From contig VXBM01000561.1 of assembly GCA_013400155.1 (NCBI GenBank), forward strand, positions 458,594-522,593: 64,000 nt of DNA. Reading direction: 5' to 3'. Source of the stretch: Helopsaltes ochotensis. Taxonomy: Eukaryota > Chordata > Aves > Passeriformes > Locustellidae. Below the pieces are notes generated by a model that was given only the letters and a program-made list of their open reading frames with translations, did not search any database and was not told the DNA's origin. Positions 11,801 to 25,183 of the stretch are shown here, in pieces; position 1 is the first letter of the stretch; every line of letters starts with the position of its first letter. Made by a program: the position numbers and the translations under genes.

Positions 11801-14292
11801 TAGCGCTAGATTTTTAAGGAGGGGTGGTGAGCAGCTTTCAAAGGCTTAGGGTGAAAACAATGATAGGAACACTGATGAAAGGGTTGAATTTTTTCTTTAA
11901 ACTAGACAAAAATGTAAAAAAGGAACCCCCCCCCCCCATCCTCCAAAATCTCACCTCTGCTATCTAAAGCAACATTTATGAGAGAAAGCTATCTGAATTT
12001 TCTTTAAGGCATGTATTTTGATGAAACTTTCACTACATATTTTTCCCTTAAAAAAAAATACAGGTTTCAGCTACCATGAAATTGTATTTATTTTATCCGT
12101 TCATCCTAGTCAAGAGTTTAAGCTATGGAAGCAGTAGATTAAGGCCAGAGGAAACAGTTCCATCACCCAGTTTATCCAGCAATCCAAAGGTATCATCCCT
12201 TTTCACATATGGCCTGGGAGTAAACCCAGTAACAACCGAGGAAAGCACATCTTCCAGAAAGGCATCAGTCCACAAGGAGTTGAATCTTGCAATATAAATT
12301 GGATCAGGGTCTCCTAACTTTAAACGGGCACAGTACTTTACTGCAAAAATACTTGATTTCTCCAGCATTCAGAAGGTATTTCCTAAGCTCTTGGTATCCA
12401 CTCTGGCATTGAGCTTAAGAAATTTTCCAAGCCGCCTCTAAGTACCAGTAGCTCTACATACTGGTAATAGCTATCAGCTGTATTTTCCTGCTTTTCTTTT
12501 CACCATCACATGTGGCACTTAAATATTAGATAAATTGTGAATAACTGTGAATAACACTGTAGAGGGACTCCAGCAAGCCGTGGAGCAGATGGAGTTCAAT
12601 TCTATTTAGCTCCGGTGAACCTGTGCAAGAGTTCACAAGCTGGTCCTTGTGAGAGCTGGGTGTTAGGCAGAGCTTGCTCCCCTGATTTTGATTTCTTTCA
12701 CCTGAAGAAGGGATATGGCCTCCAATTTACAGGACCTCAGGGGCTGAGCTGCTGGTGGAAACACTGGTGTCAGGTTTCTGAGAAGAATGAAGTCAGGTGC
12801 TCTCACTGGAGAGTTCAGGATAAATGTGGATATAGGCATTCACAGGACAATATGTCTGGCTGTCTGAGAAAGTCATTTGGACAAATACTTGTATTAAAAA
12901 GTCTAAGAATATGAAATATTTTCATCCTAATGCAGAATGAGAATTCTTTAAGAGCTCAGATATGGTAATTTGTGTAAACAATTCTTATTTAGGCTCTTCT
13001 AATGCTAGGGAGTAAGGGAGGTGTAGTGCATGCTGTACCAGTTACAGCAGGCACTTAGTGAACCTTCAAATGCGTCTGGACACAGCTGGCCAACATGTTA
13101 ATGCTTCTCTGGGAAGCTCAGCTTCTAGTTTTCTTCACCCATGTTACAAAGCCTGATAAAATCAAGCAGACATGGCTGCTTTTAGGGCTGGTGTAAGCCT
13201 AGCAAAGATTCCTGCTGCAGTAGAGAATCTGCTGAATTTTGCTGTCCTACCCTAGAATTCTTTGCCAGAAAAATACGTTGTTCCATTTCATGCTGAATTT
13301 GTGCTTGTTAAATCCATTTCAACTGCATGATATACCAGTATTTCATAATAAAAAGAAGTTACTCTCCTGTATGAGGTGTGATTTCATTTTTTCTAAGCTA
13401 TTCTCTAAGTTTTCAGGAACCCACTGAGATGGGGAGATGTCAGACTATTATGGAGAGTGAAAGCCTTCAGTGCAGAGGAGAACTTAATCAGACACCCCAC
13501 AAGGCTTTAAGAACCTCCTTATTTCATTATTGCAAGTTAACCACCAGTAATTTAAAACTTTTTTTTTTTTGCCAGCCCCAAAGTGAAAAGATTTCTTTTT
13601 TTATGTGTTCACATCTTAGTGTACTGTTTGTCAAACAGGAGTCAGAAGAGATAGGAGAGGCATCTAATGAAGGAAAAGTATATGTAGAAGCAGGCTGAAG
13701 AGGCCAGCCAACATAACCCAAGGAAACTTCATGTCAGTATGGTGTTAAAAACTGTATGAATGATTTTTGGGGAACATTTTCAAAATTCCACTTTAATTAA
13801 AGTTTGCTCATATTCTTGGTAGTTTAAACAGCTAATTAAAAAAAATTAAAAAGTAGTTTAATTACTGTTGCATGGGAGGGAGTTGCAGAGACTATGAAAA
13901 GAGTAGGGATAAAGATTTAGAGTACCAGTTGGCATTTTAAATTACATTACACAGATAACTATTTCATAACATTTGAAAACCTGTTAGATTATTAGGATTC
14001 ATAATGCTAGGATAAGCAGATGTTTGACTATAAATGAGAATATCCTACCCAAACATCTAAGTCAGTGTAGATAAGACTTGGATATATTATATCTTCTGAA
14101 ATCGACATATGATCAGCTTTTTCACTATATTGCATGTTTTCTCCTTTTGGCCTGATTTCCAAGGCAGTTCACCAGGCTGAATCTCAAATGGCCTTTCTCA
14201 TCAGCTTTCTCTAAATTCTCCTCTCCTCATTGCTATTCATAATATTGTGGGCCTTTCTTGGCATTTCTTCCCCCCTCAGATATTTTTCTGTG
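8821..14292. other. intergenic DNA with a cluster of protein-like minus-strand frames
   Basis: No gene is recognised. A 17-bp T run lies at 9929-9945 and a C run near 11926. Between about 10456 and 12500 the minus strand carries several short open stretches with protein-like composition, interrupted by stops and apparent frameshifts (see findings). They may be a decayed pseudogene or chance. The rest looks like unique, moderately AT-rich sequence. Confidence 0.5.
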
Positions 14293-14466
14293 TCATAGAT
14301 TCATTGAATACTTGGGGTCAGAAGGGACCTTTCAAAAGTCATCTAGTCCACCCTGCCCTGCAATGAGCAGGAATGTTGGGCTGACCATGGGACACAAACC
14401 CCAACACGGGAACATCTTCAATTAGATCAGGTTGCTCAGCACACCATCCAGCCTGACCTTGATAAT
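14293..14466 (-). mobile_element. CR1 LINE 3'-end fragment
   Basis: Reads on the + strand as the reverse complement of a CR1 3' end. It starts with TCATAGATTCATTGAAT, a degenerate form of the CR1 terminal octamer repeat. GGGTCAGAAGGGACCT and ATCTAGTCCACCCTGCCC follow, then a block matching GATCAGGTTGCTCAG and CCAGCCTGACCTTGA. All of these are typical of avian CR1 antisense. It is 5'-truncated, as most CR1 copies are, and diverged, so not recent. No reverse-transcriptase coding sequence remains. Confidence 0.85.
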
Positions 14467-17400
14467 TATTCTTTCACAATAGGCTTCAGTCTACTACTGA
14501 ATTTAAGTGCTAGTTAAATAGCACTTGATAGTTTTTCCTTGTCAACTGACATTGTTTTTTTCCTTAAAGAGAAAACCAAACCCCAGCACAGTCTTCAAGC
14601 ATATATATATATTCTGAGTCTTTAACTTAATCAGTGCCAACTTCTCTAAATTACACTGTTTTGTATCAAAATATTCTCTCATGTTTCCAGACTAATTCAA
14701 ACAGACTATGTCCATCTTTAAGAGTGCTTTTGAGATAAGGAACCAGAATATCACTTTGAATATGAATTCAGCATCACTAGCACATGGGCTCCTGCCAGTT
14801 CTGCTGTGCCTGTCACTTGTTATGTTTCCTCATATCCTTGAGAGCCTGCAACAGAGTGCTGGTGGAGGCTTACATTACAAATTTCTGCAAAATATCAGAA
14901 GTAATCTAGCTCTTTTCATGGTGACTAATCTTTTACAGATTTTTTTTACAAATGGAGAATTTGATGCATCTACCACTTCTCTAAGTCTTTGGCAAGTGGA
15001 AAAATGGTCCCACGTGACCTTTGCATTTATTTTGTATCAGTGTATATTATAAACACATACTGTGGTAGTAAAGTGTCTGTAGAATTATTTTAAGTGTGCA
15101 AACAATTGATTAAGCACCTGATGAACTTTCAGTGTTCATTATCTGGCCAGTTCTGGAAGATACAAGGAGTGGATGGAGGAATGTATAAAACAAACTCAGG
15201 TCAAAGGCAGCCAAAGTCTCTACTGAAAATTAAGGAGGGGATTGCAAGAGTTAGAATCAAAGTATAGAGGAAGTATATGAAAGTTCATAGTTAAACTGGT
15301 CTCCACATGGCAGAGGTATATTGGGTAAACATCCCCGAAGTGAAGAACAGCTTTCTGAAATGAGATTTTAAGCAGAAAGACACGGACCATGCAAATCCAA
15401 TTCACTGCTAACAGTTCCAGGCTGCATTCCCTAACCCAGGACACACACAGTTTTCTACAATGTTCAGGTTAGCTGCTCTCACTAAACAGCTCTTGCTGCA
15501 CAACAGAAATCCCTTCTCCAGAGAAGAACTTGATGAAGGACTGTCAAACTTTAAAGAATTTGTAACAGAAAGAAATGGCCATTTAGTTTTATGTTCTGAA
15601 TTTTGCTCCTGTATAATCGGCCTCTGAGTGGTAGTCAGTTGAAGTTTTTCAAAAGAAGATGCAGGACTAGGACAGTTAGGGCAAGGTCTTTCCTGGTTGT
15701 GGAAGGGGGGAAAGGAAAGGTGATTTCCTTTCCTTCACTGCAGACTTCCCTCCTGCAGAGCTTCAGCTGCCAGAGCTGTCCCCACCACAGTGTGTCTCTG
15801 CTGGTCTCTTGCTTAGTCCAGGAGACAGCAGAAATGCTCTCTATCTCCATGCTATTTCATATCCATTCCTGCATTATGTCCAATTAGAGTTAGATTTTAT
15901 TTCTAATGTAAAAATTGAGATTTCAATACACATTAAAACATGCTTCTTTTTGCCTCTGTATTTTCATTCTTTTTTAGCTTCCAAGTCTTCTTGGACATGC
16001 CTGATGCTTCCTGATGCCCAGAGGCATTAGACTACCCAGACCTGGTTTAAGCACAGTCCTTAATGCACCACAGAGTTCAGAGAAAGAGAGAGAGGTTTCA
16101 AATATCTGACTGCAGGAAAGACAGGGTGTCAAGGAGTTGGGATAATTCCAGATCCCCTGTTGAAAGAGATAACAGAGGGCCTGCAAAGTCCTTGCCAGCC
16201 CTCAAAGTAGATCGGCCTCTGTAATTGTTCTGCTAAGCAGTGGAGAACCAAAAGGGTTGTAAACAAGCAAGATTCAAAGCAAGCACCAACTCAAACCAGA
16301 AATAAATATTTGGTATATTTATTTGTAACACACATCTAAAATCCTGAACTTAAATGAGAAAATAAATGCATTATTAGGGCTACAAAGTTTCCTCAACCTG
16401 CAAATGTTCCAGTCGTCAATGAGAAAAATTTAAGGTTGCAGGACTGACAGTAACATGATGTCTTGGCCTGAAAATATGAAAATGTTACCTCTAAGGAAAA
16501 ATAATCGGAAATGAAGACATTCATATGTAGCTTGGAGAAAAGTGTCAAAGGAGTGGTAGTTCTAGAGGGACTAGAGAAAAGATTATGAAAGCTAAGCATG
16601 AATATTTGCCTAAGCACTAATTTAGTAAGAGATGAGATAATTCTACAACTATTTTTTCCCAGTAGATACACATCAAAATTTTGGAGAGCAAAATGAAGAC
16701 ACTGATTTCTTACATATCCCATCAAAACACGAAAACCAGCTCATTTGTCCTATCTTGAATCAGATCCTAAAATCTTGAACAATTATCCAATAACATGGGA
16801 AAAAAAAACCCAAGAAGGTTTAGGTTCTTCCAGAAATTTCTACTTTTTTTTTTTTTTTCTGGAACTAGAAGTTTCACACCACATGCTGACTTGTGCTGAA
16901 AAAGCACATTAGACTTCAGCTGGGAGCAATGTGAGTGCAAGCCTGACAGGGGAAAAGCCCATCTTCTAGTTTCAATCAGCATCACTTTCAAAACCTTGTA
17001 TGTGCAAGGTGCCAGACTGAGAGCAATATGTATGCTCATATCAGCCAATGATGACAGGATAACAAATGGTAATTTAAACTAGGGAGACGATGAAAGCACT
17101 GATTATTCAATTAACATACAGTTTTATGAAATGAAAGGTATCTTTTTTTTTTTTTTTTAACGTTGGCTAGTTTTATCTCCAACTTTGCAATACCTGATAC
17201 TAAGGGAAAAATTTTAGAGGCTTTCAAAAAAGACTGACATGTGAATATGAGCTTATTTTATATATTCATTTTTTTCAAAAAGTACTTATACTATCATAAT
17301 CAAGGACACTCACTGCAATAACATTTCAGAAGAGATTTTCACTGGACAAAGTGAAACCTCTGTTCTGCAATTAATTCATCAGTTTTAGCAAGTGAATGCC

Positions 17401-19814
17401 TATCATTCACTAAACCTAAAGGATTACAAAACCAGTCTCAAGTCTGCCATGGCTTTGTTCATCTGTGATGGACCAGAGCCTGCATGCAGTAGAACACCCC
17501 CAGAGCCAAAACTCAATGTCAAATGTTTAAATTAACATCTGTCTTTGAAAAATGTGCCTAATAAACCTTAAATGTGTGCTTATATTTCCATACCCTGAAA
17601 TATTCAGTCAAAAGGCAAAGAAGCAAGGCTTTGCTTGAAGATTTTTTAATTATTTTTTTAATTTTTTCTATTGAAGACCAGTTTAGTGGAGGAAGCCAAG
17701 GGACAGAACAGTGCCAACAATATCCTGACCTACACAGGTGAAACCCAGGGCACAGAGAAGGATGCTACCCTCCGAAGCAGGGTCTGGGGATGCTGCCATT
17801 GCCAGGTCTCCAAGGCAGCCAAAGGCAGCTCCATGGAAATACCTGCCTTAGTGGGAACCCCAGGGACAATAAATATGCAAAACCTCACAACTGCACAATA
17901 AATGCTCAAGGGATTTGGTTAACTTCCAGTTTTAAAAGAAATTAAGACTACCTTTCAAGGCACTAAGGCAACCAGATTCTATCAGTTCTCAGTACATGTT
18001 GAATAACTCCCCTGGCTTCTCAACAGGAACAACTTATTACACTGCAGTTGCTTTGAACCAAGGTCTCAACACACAGGCACAGAAAAATGAACTTTTAAAA
18101 GATTAATGTGAAAAGTAGTAGTTCTAATTATTTGGCTAAGAGATTCATCTGACCAAGAAAACAAACAAAAAAAAGCCATTCAAAATATCAGACTTAATTG
18201 GGCCAGACAGATGAACTATAATTTTGCAGTAGCCTGGGTTGTGAAAAATGAGGCACACCTGGGCCCTGGGCTGGGCACCACTGTGCTCAGAGTGCCAGCT
18301 TATTCTAGCCAGGGGCAGGACCAACTCCCAAGGGATAGCCCTACAGCATCAGCACCATCTCCTGTGAATCTTGCCCCTCAGATTACATCAGGAATATATG
18401 CACAAGCCAAAAGTGTTTGATTGATAGGTTTTAGCACAGATACTGAGAATTCAGCCTTTAGATGTAAGTAATCTTGGCTAGTTGTAGCTTTGTACCCTTA
18501 ATTTACCTACTAAATGTGTAGTCTGCTGTAAATAGGTTACCAAAGAGTTATCCAAGCTGTTGTACTCAGTGGGACAAAGCCTACCCCTGCCTCTTCTCCT
18601 TTCTCCAATTTTCAGTCCACTCTCCTCAGGCTTGAAGTCCATCCAGTTGTGGAAGAAGACAGCCACTACTACAGCATGGAGGAGTTTACTCATGAGATGC
18701 AAACAACAAGGAAAGAGGAGTGAGATTGCTTCCTGTGACAGAATCCATCCTGCAGTATTTCTCTGCCTCCAGACACTCTCCTTTAAGTCATTAAGGGAAT
18801 TGGAAAAGATCCTGCCATCCTGATGGAACCATTCCAGTGGTGACAGCCATGTTTACTAGTGGAGGCATGCTATAGTCTAAGCAATATTGCTGCTGTGGAG
18901 ATGCTTCTCTGATACCATAATCTGCATAATCTCAGATCATATACGCCACTGAAATAGGCTAAAAGATGAGTACAAAAGGGAAGCATGATCCTGTCTCAGG
19001 GAAGGATTTCACTGAATTAAACTGAATTCCCCACAGGCATCATACTCACATTTCTGATTCATTCAACCTTCTTCCTTTAGTGAAAAAGGAGTGGAAAAAA
19101 AAGCTCAGCAAGAAAATTGCTGCCATTGACTTCAGTGAGCTGATATTTCAATGCTGAAATTTTAATTGTAATATTTTTTAAAGAGGTATTAGGTTAGAAA
19201 TATGCTCTTTGGTGGGTTTTTTTTGCCCTCGACCAAAAAGGAAAGAAACAACTGTTTTAAACTTCTCATGAAAAAAATTTAGGAGAAGCCTACTGGAGAG
19301 TATTTGAAAGTATTGTTATTTTTATCAGTAGTCACTTGGAGTTCAGGACTAAATAGTAAAACAATAAGTAAAACTATAAATAGTATGCATCTTCAGCAAT
19401 AACTTGTCAAATTCTGGCTACATTAGGAAAGACATTAAGTCACAGCCTTTTGACCTACTCAGAGAACACCATAAAGCCAGAGTATACAAGAATGGTAAGT
19501 CAAATGCATGTTATGTACACATAGAATGCCAACAAGAAGATGGAGGAGGTCACTCATCCCAAATTACCCCAGTATCACACTGAAGTACTTCTCTACTATC
19601 AAGTGTCATCCTCAGAAAGATGTAGGCACTGATCTTGCTCACACAGCAATGTAGGGCGTGACTGAGGAAAATGTGGGTCATGCAAAAAGGGATTCAGCAA
19701 GAGGGGGAAAGGATTGCACATAAACCAGGAGACCAGCTGTCCTGCTGGGTAGCTGCAGCACGCTGTCTGTGCGTGCAAAGGAGAGGGAGCTCAGTGGGGA
19801 GCTACTGTGATGGT
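14467..19814. other. intergenic DNA, no gene seen
   Basis: AT-rich unique-looking DNA. T-runs of 16 or more lie near 16841-16859 and 17142-17158. A less AT-rich patch at about 17680-17910 ends with two AATAAA motifs and could be an old retroelement remnant, but I cannot name a family. The open frames here (for example 14708-15052) lack recognisable domains, splice context or conserved motifs. Confidence 0.5.
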
Positions 19815-20197
19815 CGAGTGCTGGAGCCCTCCAGGCACAGAGAGAGCTGGGCATGCTCAGCCTGAGGCAGGACCTGAGCGGTGGCTGCCACCAGCCTGAG
19901 GATGGGCAGGGCTGATGGAAGACAGGCAGGTCCTTCTCAGAAGGGCACAGTGAAAACACAAGCAACGGTCGTGGGTAGGAGCAAGGGAAATTTCAACTTT
20001 CCCTCAATTTTTTTCCCCTCCAGGGAAGGTAGTTGAGGATGTAACAGGATGCCTGGGGAGCATGGCAAATTTATCCTTGCAGATACTCAAATCTCCCCTG
20101 GACAAGATCCTGAGTGCCTGATTTGACTTGGATGTTGGTCATGTTGGAGCAAGGGTTGGAGTACAGATCTCCAGAGGTCCCATCTAACTTGAATGAG
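19815..20197 (+). mobile_element. CR1 LINE 3'-region fragment
   Basis: About 380 bp that follow the end of an avian CR1 in order on the + strand. Around 19835-19865 is AGAGAGCTGGGCATGCTCAG, the segment encoding the end of ORF2. Near 20050 is a block resembling the CR1 text around GGAACAGGTTGCCCAG. Next come CCTGGACAAGATCCTGAGTG and, at 20168-20190, ATCTCCAGAGGTCCCATCTAAC, the CR1 3'UTR signature. The terminal octamer repeats are lost or eroded. The copy is diverged and 5'-truncated. The left boundary is uncertain by a few tens of bases. Confidence 0.75.
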
Positions 20198-23100
20198 GAC
20201 ACACAGAAGAAAAATCAAACACAGAAGAAAAAACAAATAAAATCCATTGGTTATCCAGATGAAAGATGGCAATAGCTGGCCATGACTGGCATCACCAGCA
20301 TTTCCAGAAGATAACAAACTTTGGAAATAAAACATTTGTGAAAGATGTGGGATTGAAGGATATCCTCGAATCCTTCTCTTCAGTTCAAACCACAGATTAC
20401 AGGGAGGGGAAACTGTCAATCACCCATTTATCCCCCATTCAAGATACTTCCCAAGGCTGCTTTTCAAGGACAAAAGGATGTTCAGTACAGCAGGAGTCCT
20501 GGTAATGCATGTGGAGTAAGTCAGCTTTTCACTGGGCTGTGGCAAGAGAAACCTTTAAAGTTTGTCTCATGTGACATCTTGACTGCATGCAGTTTCCTTT
20601 CCTTTCTGTCCTGCATCTTCAAAAACCTCTGTAAACTGAGTTTCATAAGTTAAATATTTGTTTGCTTTAACCTTTATCTGTCTTGAATTAAGATGAGTTT
20701 CACAATGTTTAAATCAAGATACCATGTAAAATTGCATTTGCCTACTCCTCCTAATGTATCCGAAAAGGTATAAATTGCATTCCTGACTAAGTGCTCCAGG
20801 GGTTGCAGAGTTGGCAAAACGATAGTGCTGCTGTTTGTGTGGAATTTTCTGGTGGACGACATAATGTAAAGAGCTGCAGGAGTGTCCCTGCAGTAGGCTG
20901 GCATGCCAGCAAGCAGTACACCTCAACCCTGAAAGTTCAAAGACCTGCACCATTTTTTGTAAATACCTGATTTAGCTTGGTGACAGCTTGGGGTGAGGAG
21001 AAATCAGCTTATATTTTTCATTTTATTACATCCAGCAAATGCATTAGCTTTTCAGAGCAGTACATTTATGAGAGCAAGCCTATGTGCTGGAGACTGGGAA
21101 AGGTCACTTCTGAGTCACATCACAATATTAATTGCATTTACTACGCTATAATTTGTAGCAAGTAATTGTACAGGTCTTCATTTAGAGAGCATAGCTGAAA
21201 TCCAGTTTCTTCTTTCACAAGCTGTAACAAGGAATTTTTTCTGATATGACCAGAAAAAAGAAATCTGTGAAGTATTTTATGATTTAAACACAAAATAACA
21301 GCAGGGCCACAAGCTAGAATTAAACAAGTTAAAATAATTTTTTCTTCTTTTTTACATCACCTGATATCATGCCTGATCAGAATCCCAGCATGATCTGGCT
21401 CATGCTAACAAAAGACTCAATCCAACAAACCTAATTATGTCTTTTATTAGACACAGTTAAGTAATGGATAGATTATTATTGGTTTGTATCTCAAAGAAAC
21501 TTTCAGTGTCTTACTATGGAGATAAAGTGAGACAGTTGAAATATTTTGGATTTGATTTAGTAGCTCTTTGGTCTTTTCAAACAAGCACCACCAGGGAGCT
21601 GCCACAGTAGAGGTTTCTCTTTTTAGGAAGACCAAAAAACCTCTAAGGATACTAGTGAAGGGAGTAGAGCGCCCAGTTCTGTTCCCTCCATGAGCCAAGT
21701 CCCCTCCCTCTTGCTCCCCATCACTTCTCAGTTACTATGACAAGGGTTTGTCCCAGAGCTTAGGTCTTCTAATTTAGGACTTTCTCAAATTTTTCAGCCA
21801 AGGTTTAATTATGACTAGTTTTACTCCTCTGTGCTCTTCCTGAGACAGTTTACATAGTTGTCTATTCACTGAAGTTAACAGGCAGTAATCTTGCCATCAC
21901 CCTCTTTTACTAAAAGAAAGGGCTAACCTTTTTTTTTTTTTTTTCAAATACATAAATAATTGATTCAAACCCCAACACCACTAGCTTTTATCAATATGTT
22001 GAAACTTTTTGTTCTGCGGTTTGCTTTGAGCTTTGGCTGCTGGAGCTAAAAAAATACCCTCTCTAACCAATTAAGGAATGTCTTCATACGGAACTAGTTA
22101 CAAAGAAAACTTGTAAATATGCCTCAGGGGAACTCTGAAGAAGAGAAATAAAATTTTATCAAGCATGCTGCATATTATTTTAGTGCAATTTGAGGTCTCT
22201 CAGAAGTTTGTAATATTGCAGTAAGTGCATGGTTTGATGAACACAGGACTCTCTGGGTATTTTTCCTCCACTTAGTTTCCCTCCCACCTTTCCAAGATTG
22301 TTTCTATTTGTCTTTACAAGCTGTCTGAGCAGAGCCATCTGTCAAATGTAGCAGCAGAGACACACAAACACATGGAAGTTCCTGGGCTCAACCTGCCCCA
22401 GTCAGCAGGGGCACTTCTTCTGACTTACCAGACCTATGACTCCCTTCAGTCTGTCCCAAGAAAGAGAAGTTGGCCACCACCAGGCCTTCTCCAGCAATGC
22501 TGGCCATCTCATCTCAAGCAATGACTCCCACTTTCTTAAGGAAAATCTCGAGGGGAGACTGGTGGTAATGGTATATCGGGTGAGCTGTTCTTCAGTGCAA
22601 ACAACTTCCAGCTATTTTCTTCCTTCATGACTTCCTCAGTTTCCCCACTCCACCACTGGATGTGCCCTTGTGTTTGTAAAGACAAAAGCCTCCAGGGTAT
22701 CCTGCTCCAAAGGTGCCTCATGTGGCTCAGAGCCTATTTGTGGCAGGCCCAGGAAAACTGGCGAGCTATCCCGGATAATTGCTGAGGCACTTTGTTCCAG
22801 GAGACCGGCTATCAATCTCATTTATTGGCACAGTGCTGCACTGTAGTGTTGTAAAAAGCACTAAAAGGAAAACTGCTTGGTTGGAGTCACCTGAAATACG
22901 CTTTTCAGCTTGTTTCTGTACTCCTGTTCACTGAATGAAAGTATCACAGAGGAAGCAGTAGCAATTTCATGCCATCACTGTCCCATTTGCACTGGCTGCT
23001 CCTAATATATTGTCCCCTTCCTCTGTTTCCCCACCCACATCCATTTCAAGCCTCACCTCATAGTGGCATTTTTGGTAATAATTTGCAAACCCCTGACTAT

Positions 23101-25115
23101 GACACTTGCCAAAGTAGAGTTCTTGCCATTTTCACCAATATTCTACATTATCAAATGGTGGGGGCTGGTGACACCTTGAGTGGACAAATTTTTGCTGTAG
23201 TTACATTGCATGACTCACTCAGTACTGCTGCTGAAATCCCAGATTTTTCTGTGCATGTGGTTGTTCGCTTTCCCCCCCCATGACCGCCAGCAGGACACAA
23301 ACACCTGCAATTTCCATTTCATTTCATGTTATACAATGCCTCCTGAAACACAGAATTAGTTGCACAAATGTAAGGCCCAAGGGAATACATGAAGTAGAAA
23401 CCTAGTAGGCATGCCCTCACAGGCTTGATGCCCTGTGAAATCTGCTGCAACTATGGCATCCTTTTCCAGCATGAACATCAAAAGAACTGCAAGGTGCTGG
23501 AGGCCAGCTTGGAAGAAACACTGACTGCATATAACCAAAGCCAGGGTAAGAGAGGGCAGAAGAGCTCCTGGCTAAAGCAAGCGGCTCAGAAAGCAGGAGT
23601 GATGCTGGAGCAGGATATCAGTGGTGGTCCACATGGGCCCAGACACTCAGCATCTCTTGGGATCAGGTGCACAGCAAGCTTGACGTAATTCAAATGAGTA
23701 TTTATACTTTATTAGTAAAGCAGATGAAATGGAATGAGCATTAGAAGATCCTACCTAATCCTCTTTGCAAATGAGTTTTTTTTAAGATGTAAGACTTGTA
23801 CATGATTTCTAACATTCAGAATTAAACAGTTATTTCTGATTAAGTTTTATTACTACATTCAAAATGAACTTACTCATGATGAATTTTTTGGTACTAAATA
23901 AGACATAAAAATGCAAATCCAGAGATCTTATTCAGCTTCTTAGTATTAATGTCCAACTATGAATTGAACTGAGCTAAAATTGAGTTAAGGGTCAAGTCAC
24001 TCTTTCAGGAAAAAGAATCCACAGTTTTGGGAAGATGTGTCTATTTTTGTGTAGCACAAAACCTCTTGTAACTCTCTTGGCTAGTGTAGTATTTGCATCA
24101 GAAATAACAGCTATTATCTCAACAATCACCTTCAAAGAGAGAAAGGCTTCACATGAAAACAACTAAAAGAAAGACCTTAACTTTAAAAATACATATTTAT
24201 TGAAGTTTGTTTATTTTGGTTAAACTAATAATGATTATGTCTGTCACTAAGAGTTTAAATGGCAAGTTTAATGTTAACTTTTTCCTTTTTATGCTGGCCA
24301 GTATCTGCTCTAGAACAAAGGTTCTGCTGGAATTCGCAGCAAAAATACCTCTTTAGATTTATATCTTCTCACACAACACCCAACAGCAGTGAGAGGTGAG
24401 CAGTGACACCAGGGAGAGATACAAAATACTGCAGCTTGCTCATCCACAGTCCATCTTGGGACATTATCAGAGACATCAGTAAATGGCATTAATTTTCAAG
24501 TTTGCCTTCAAGAAAAAAAAAAATCACCACCTACCCTTGATGTTGATTGGTCTTCTAGGGTTTTTTAACTGTGTTTACTGAGCAACAAGTTACAAATGAA
24601 GATTAGCTAATTTTAGCAGAAGTGAGTCATAGAGATCTGCTGGAACCAGCCAAATTCAGCATTTGACTATATTCTTTGCTTATTACAGCTCTAGAAGAAA
24701 GTGATGGTCATTCACATGGCTATCAAAAAAAAAAAAAGTTTATTGTTTCTGTTGTGTGACTGAGCTGAGGACTCATATTTGCTCCTTTTCCCTGCCTGTT
24801 CTGTGCCATGAGTTTGAACAACTGCATAAATAAACTCTTCACACATTCACACAAGCTCTTTTATTGCAGAAAAGTCTTAAATGAAAACTTAAACTTTCAG
24901 TTTTGAGGGAAGGGGTGTGGTGTTGCTGAAAACTTCCACCTTCAGACTAGTTTTGTGTCATAGCCATCAAAGGTCTTAGGTATTAAAAGTTTTGTACAAA
25001 ATCTGAATGCAAAGCATTAACCATCACCTCTTTGATAGTAGTTCCATAGAACTGCTCAAAACCACTTCCTTCCTTCCTTGCTTGGGAAGAAACTTCACAT
25101 TCACTAACAAATTGA
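20198..25115. other. intergenic DNA, no gene seen
   Basis: Mostly unique AT-rich sequence with a somewhat GC-richer stretch at about 22380-22830. A T run lies at about 21929-21944. The open frames here lack protein-family motifs. I recognise no mobile element. Confidence 0.5.
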
Positions 25116-25183
25116 TTATCCGGCTATTACTGAACACAAATCTTCCCCTTTTGGAAGACTTGTGTTTAGTAACAGCCAGATAA
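25116..25183. repeat. 68-bp inverted repeat: 31-bp arms, 6-base loop
   Basis: The left arm (25116-25146, starting TTATCCGGCTATTACTGAAC) is the reverse complement of the right arm (25153-25183) at 27 of 31 positions. The loop is CCTTTT. All four differences are transitions. In RNA from the minus strand three become G-U wobbles and one is an A-C mismatch, so that strand would fold into a nearly continuous 31-bp stem. Pairing does not extend into the flanks. It could be a short MITE-type palindrome or a microRNA-like hairpin. I cannot assign a family. Confidence 0.85.
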
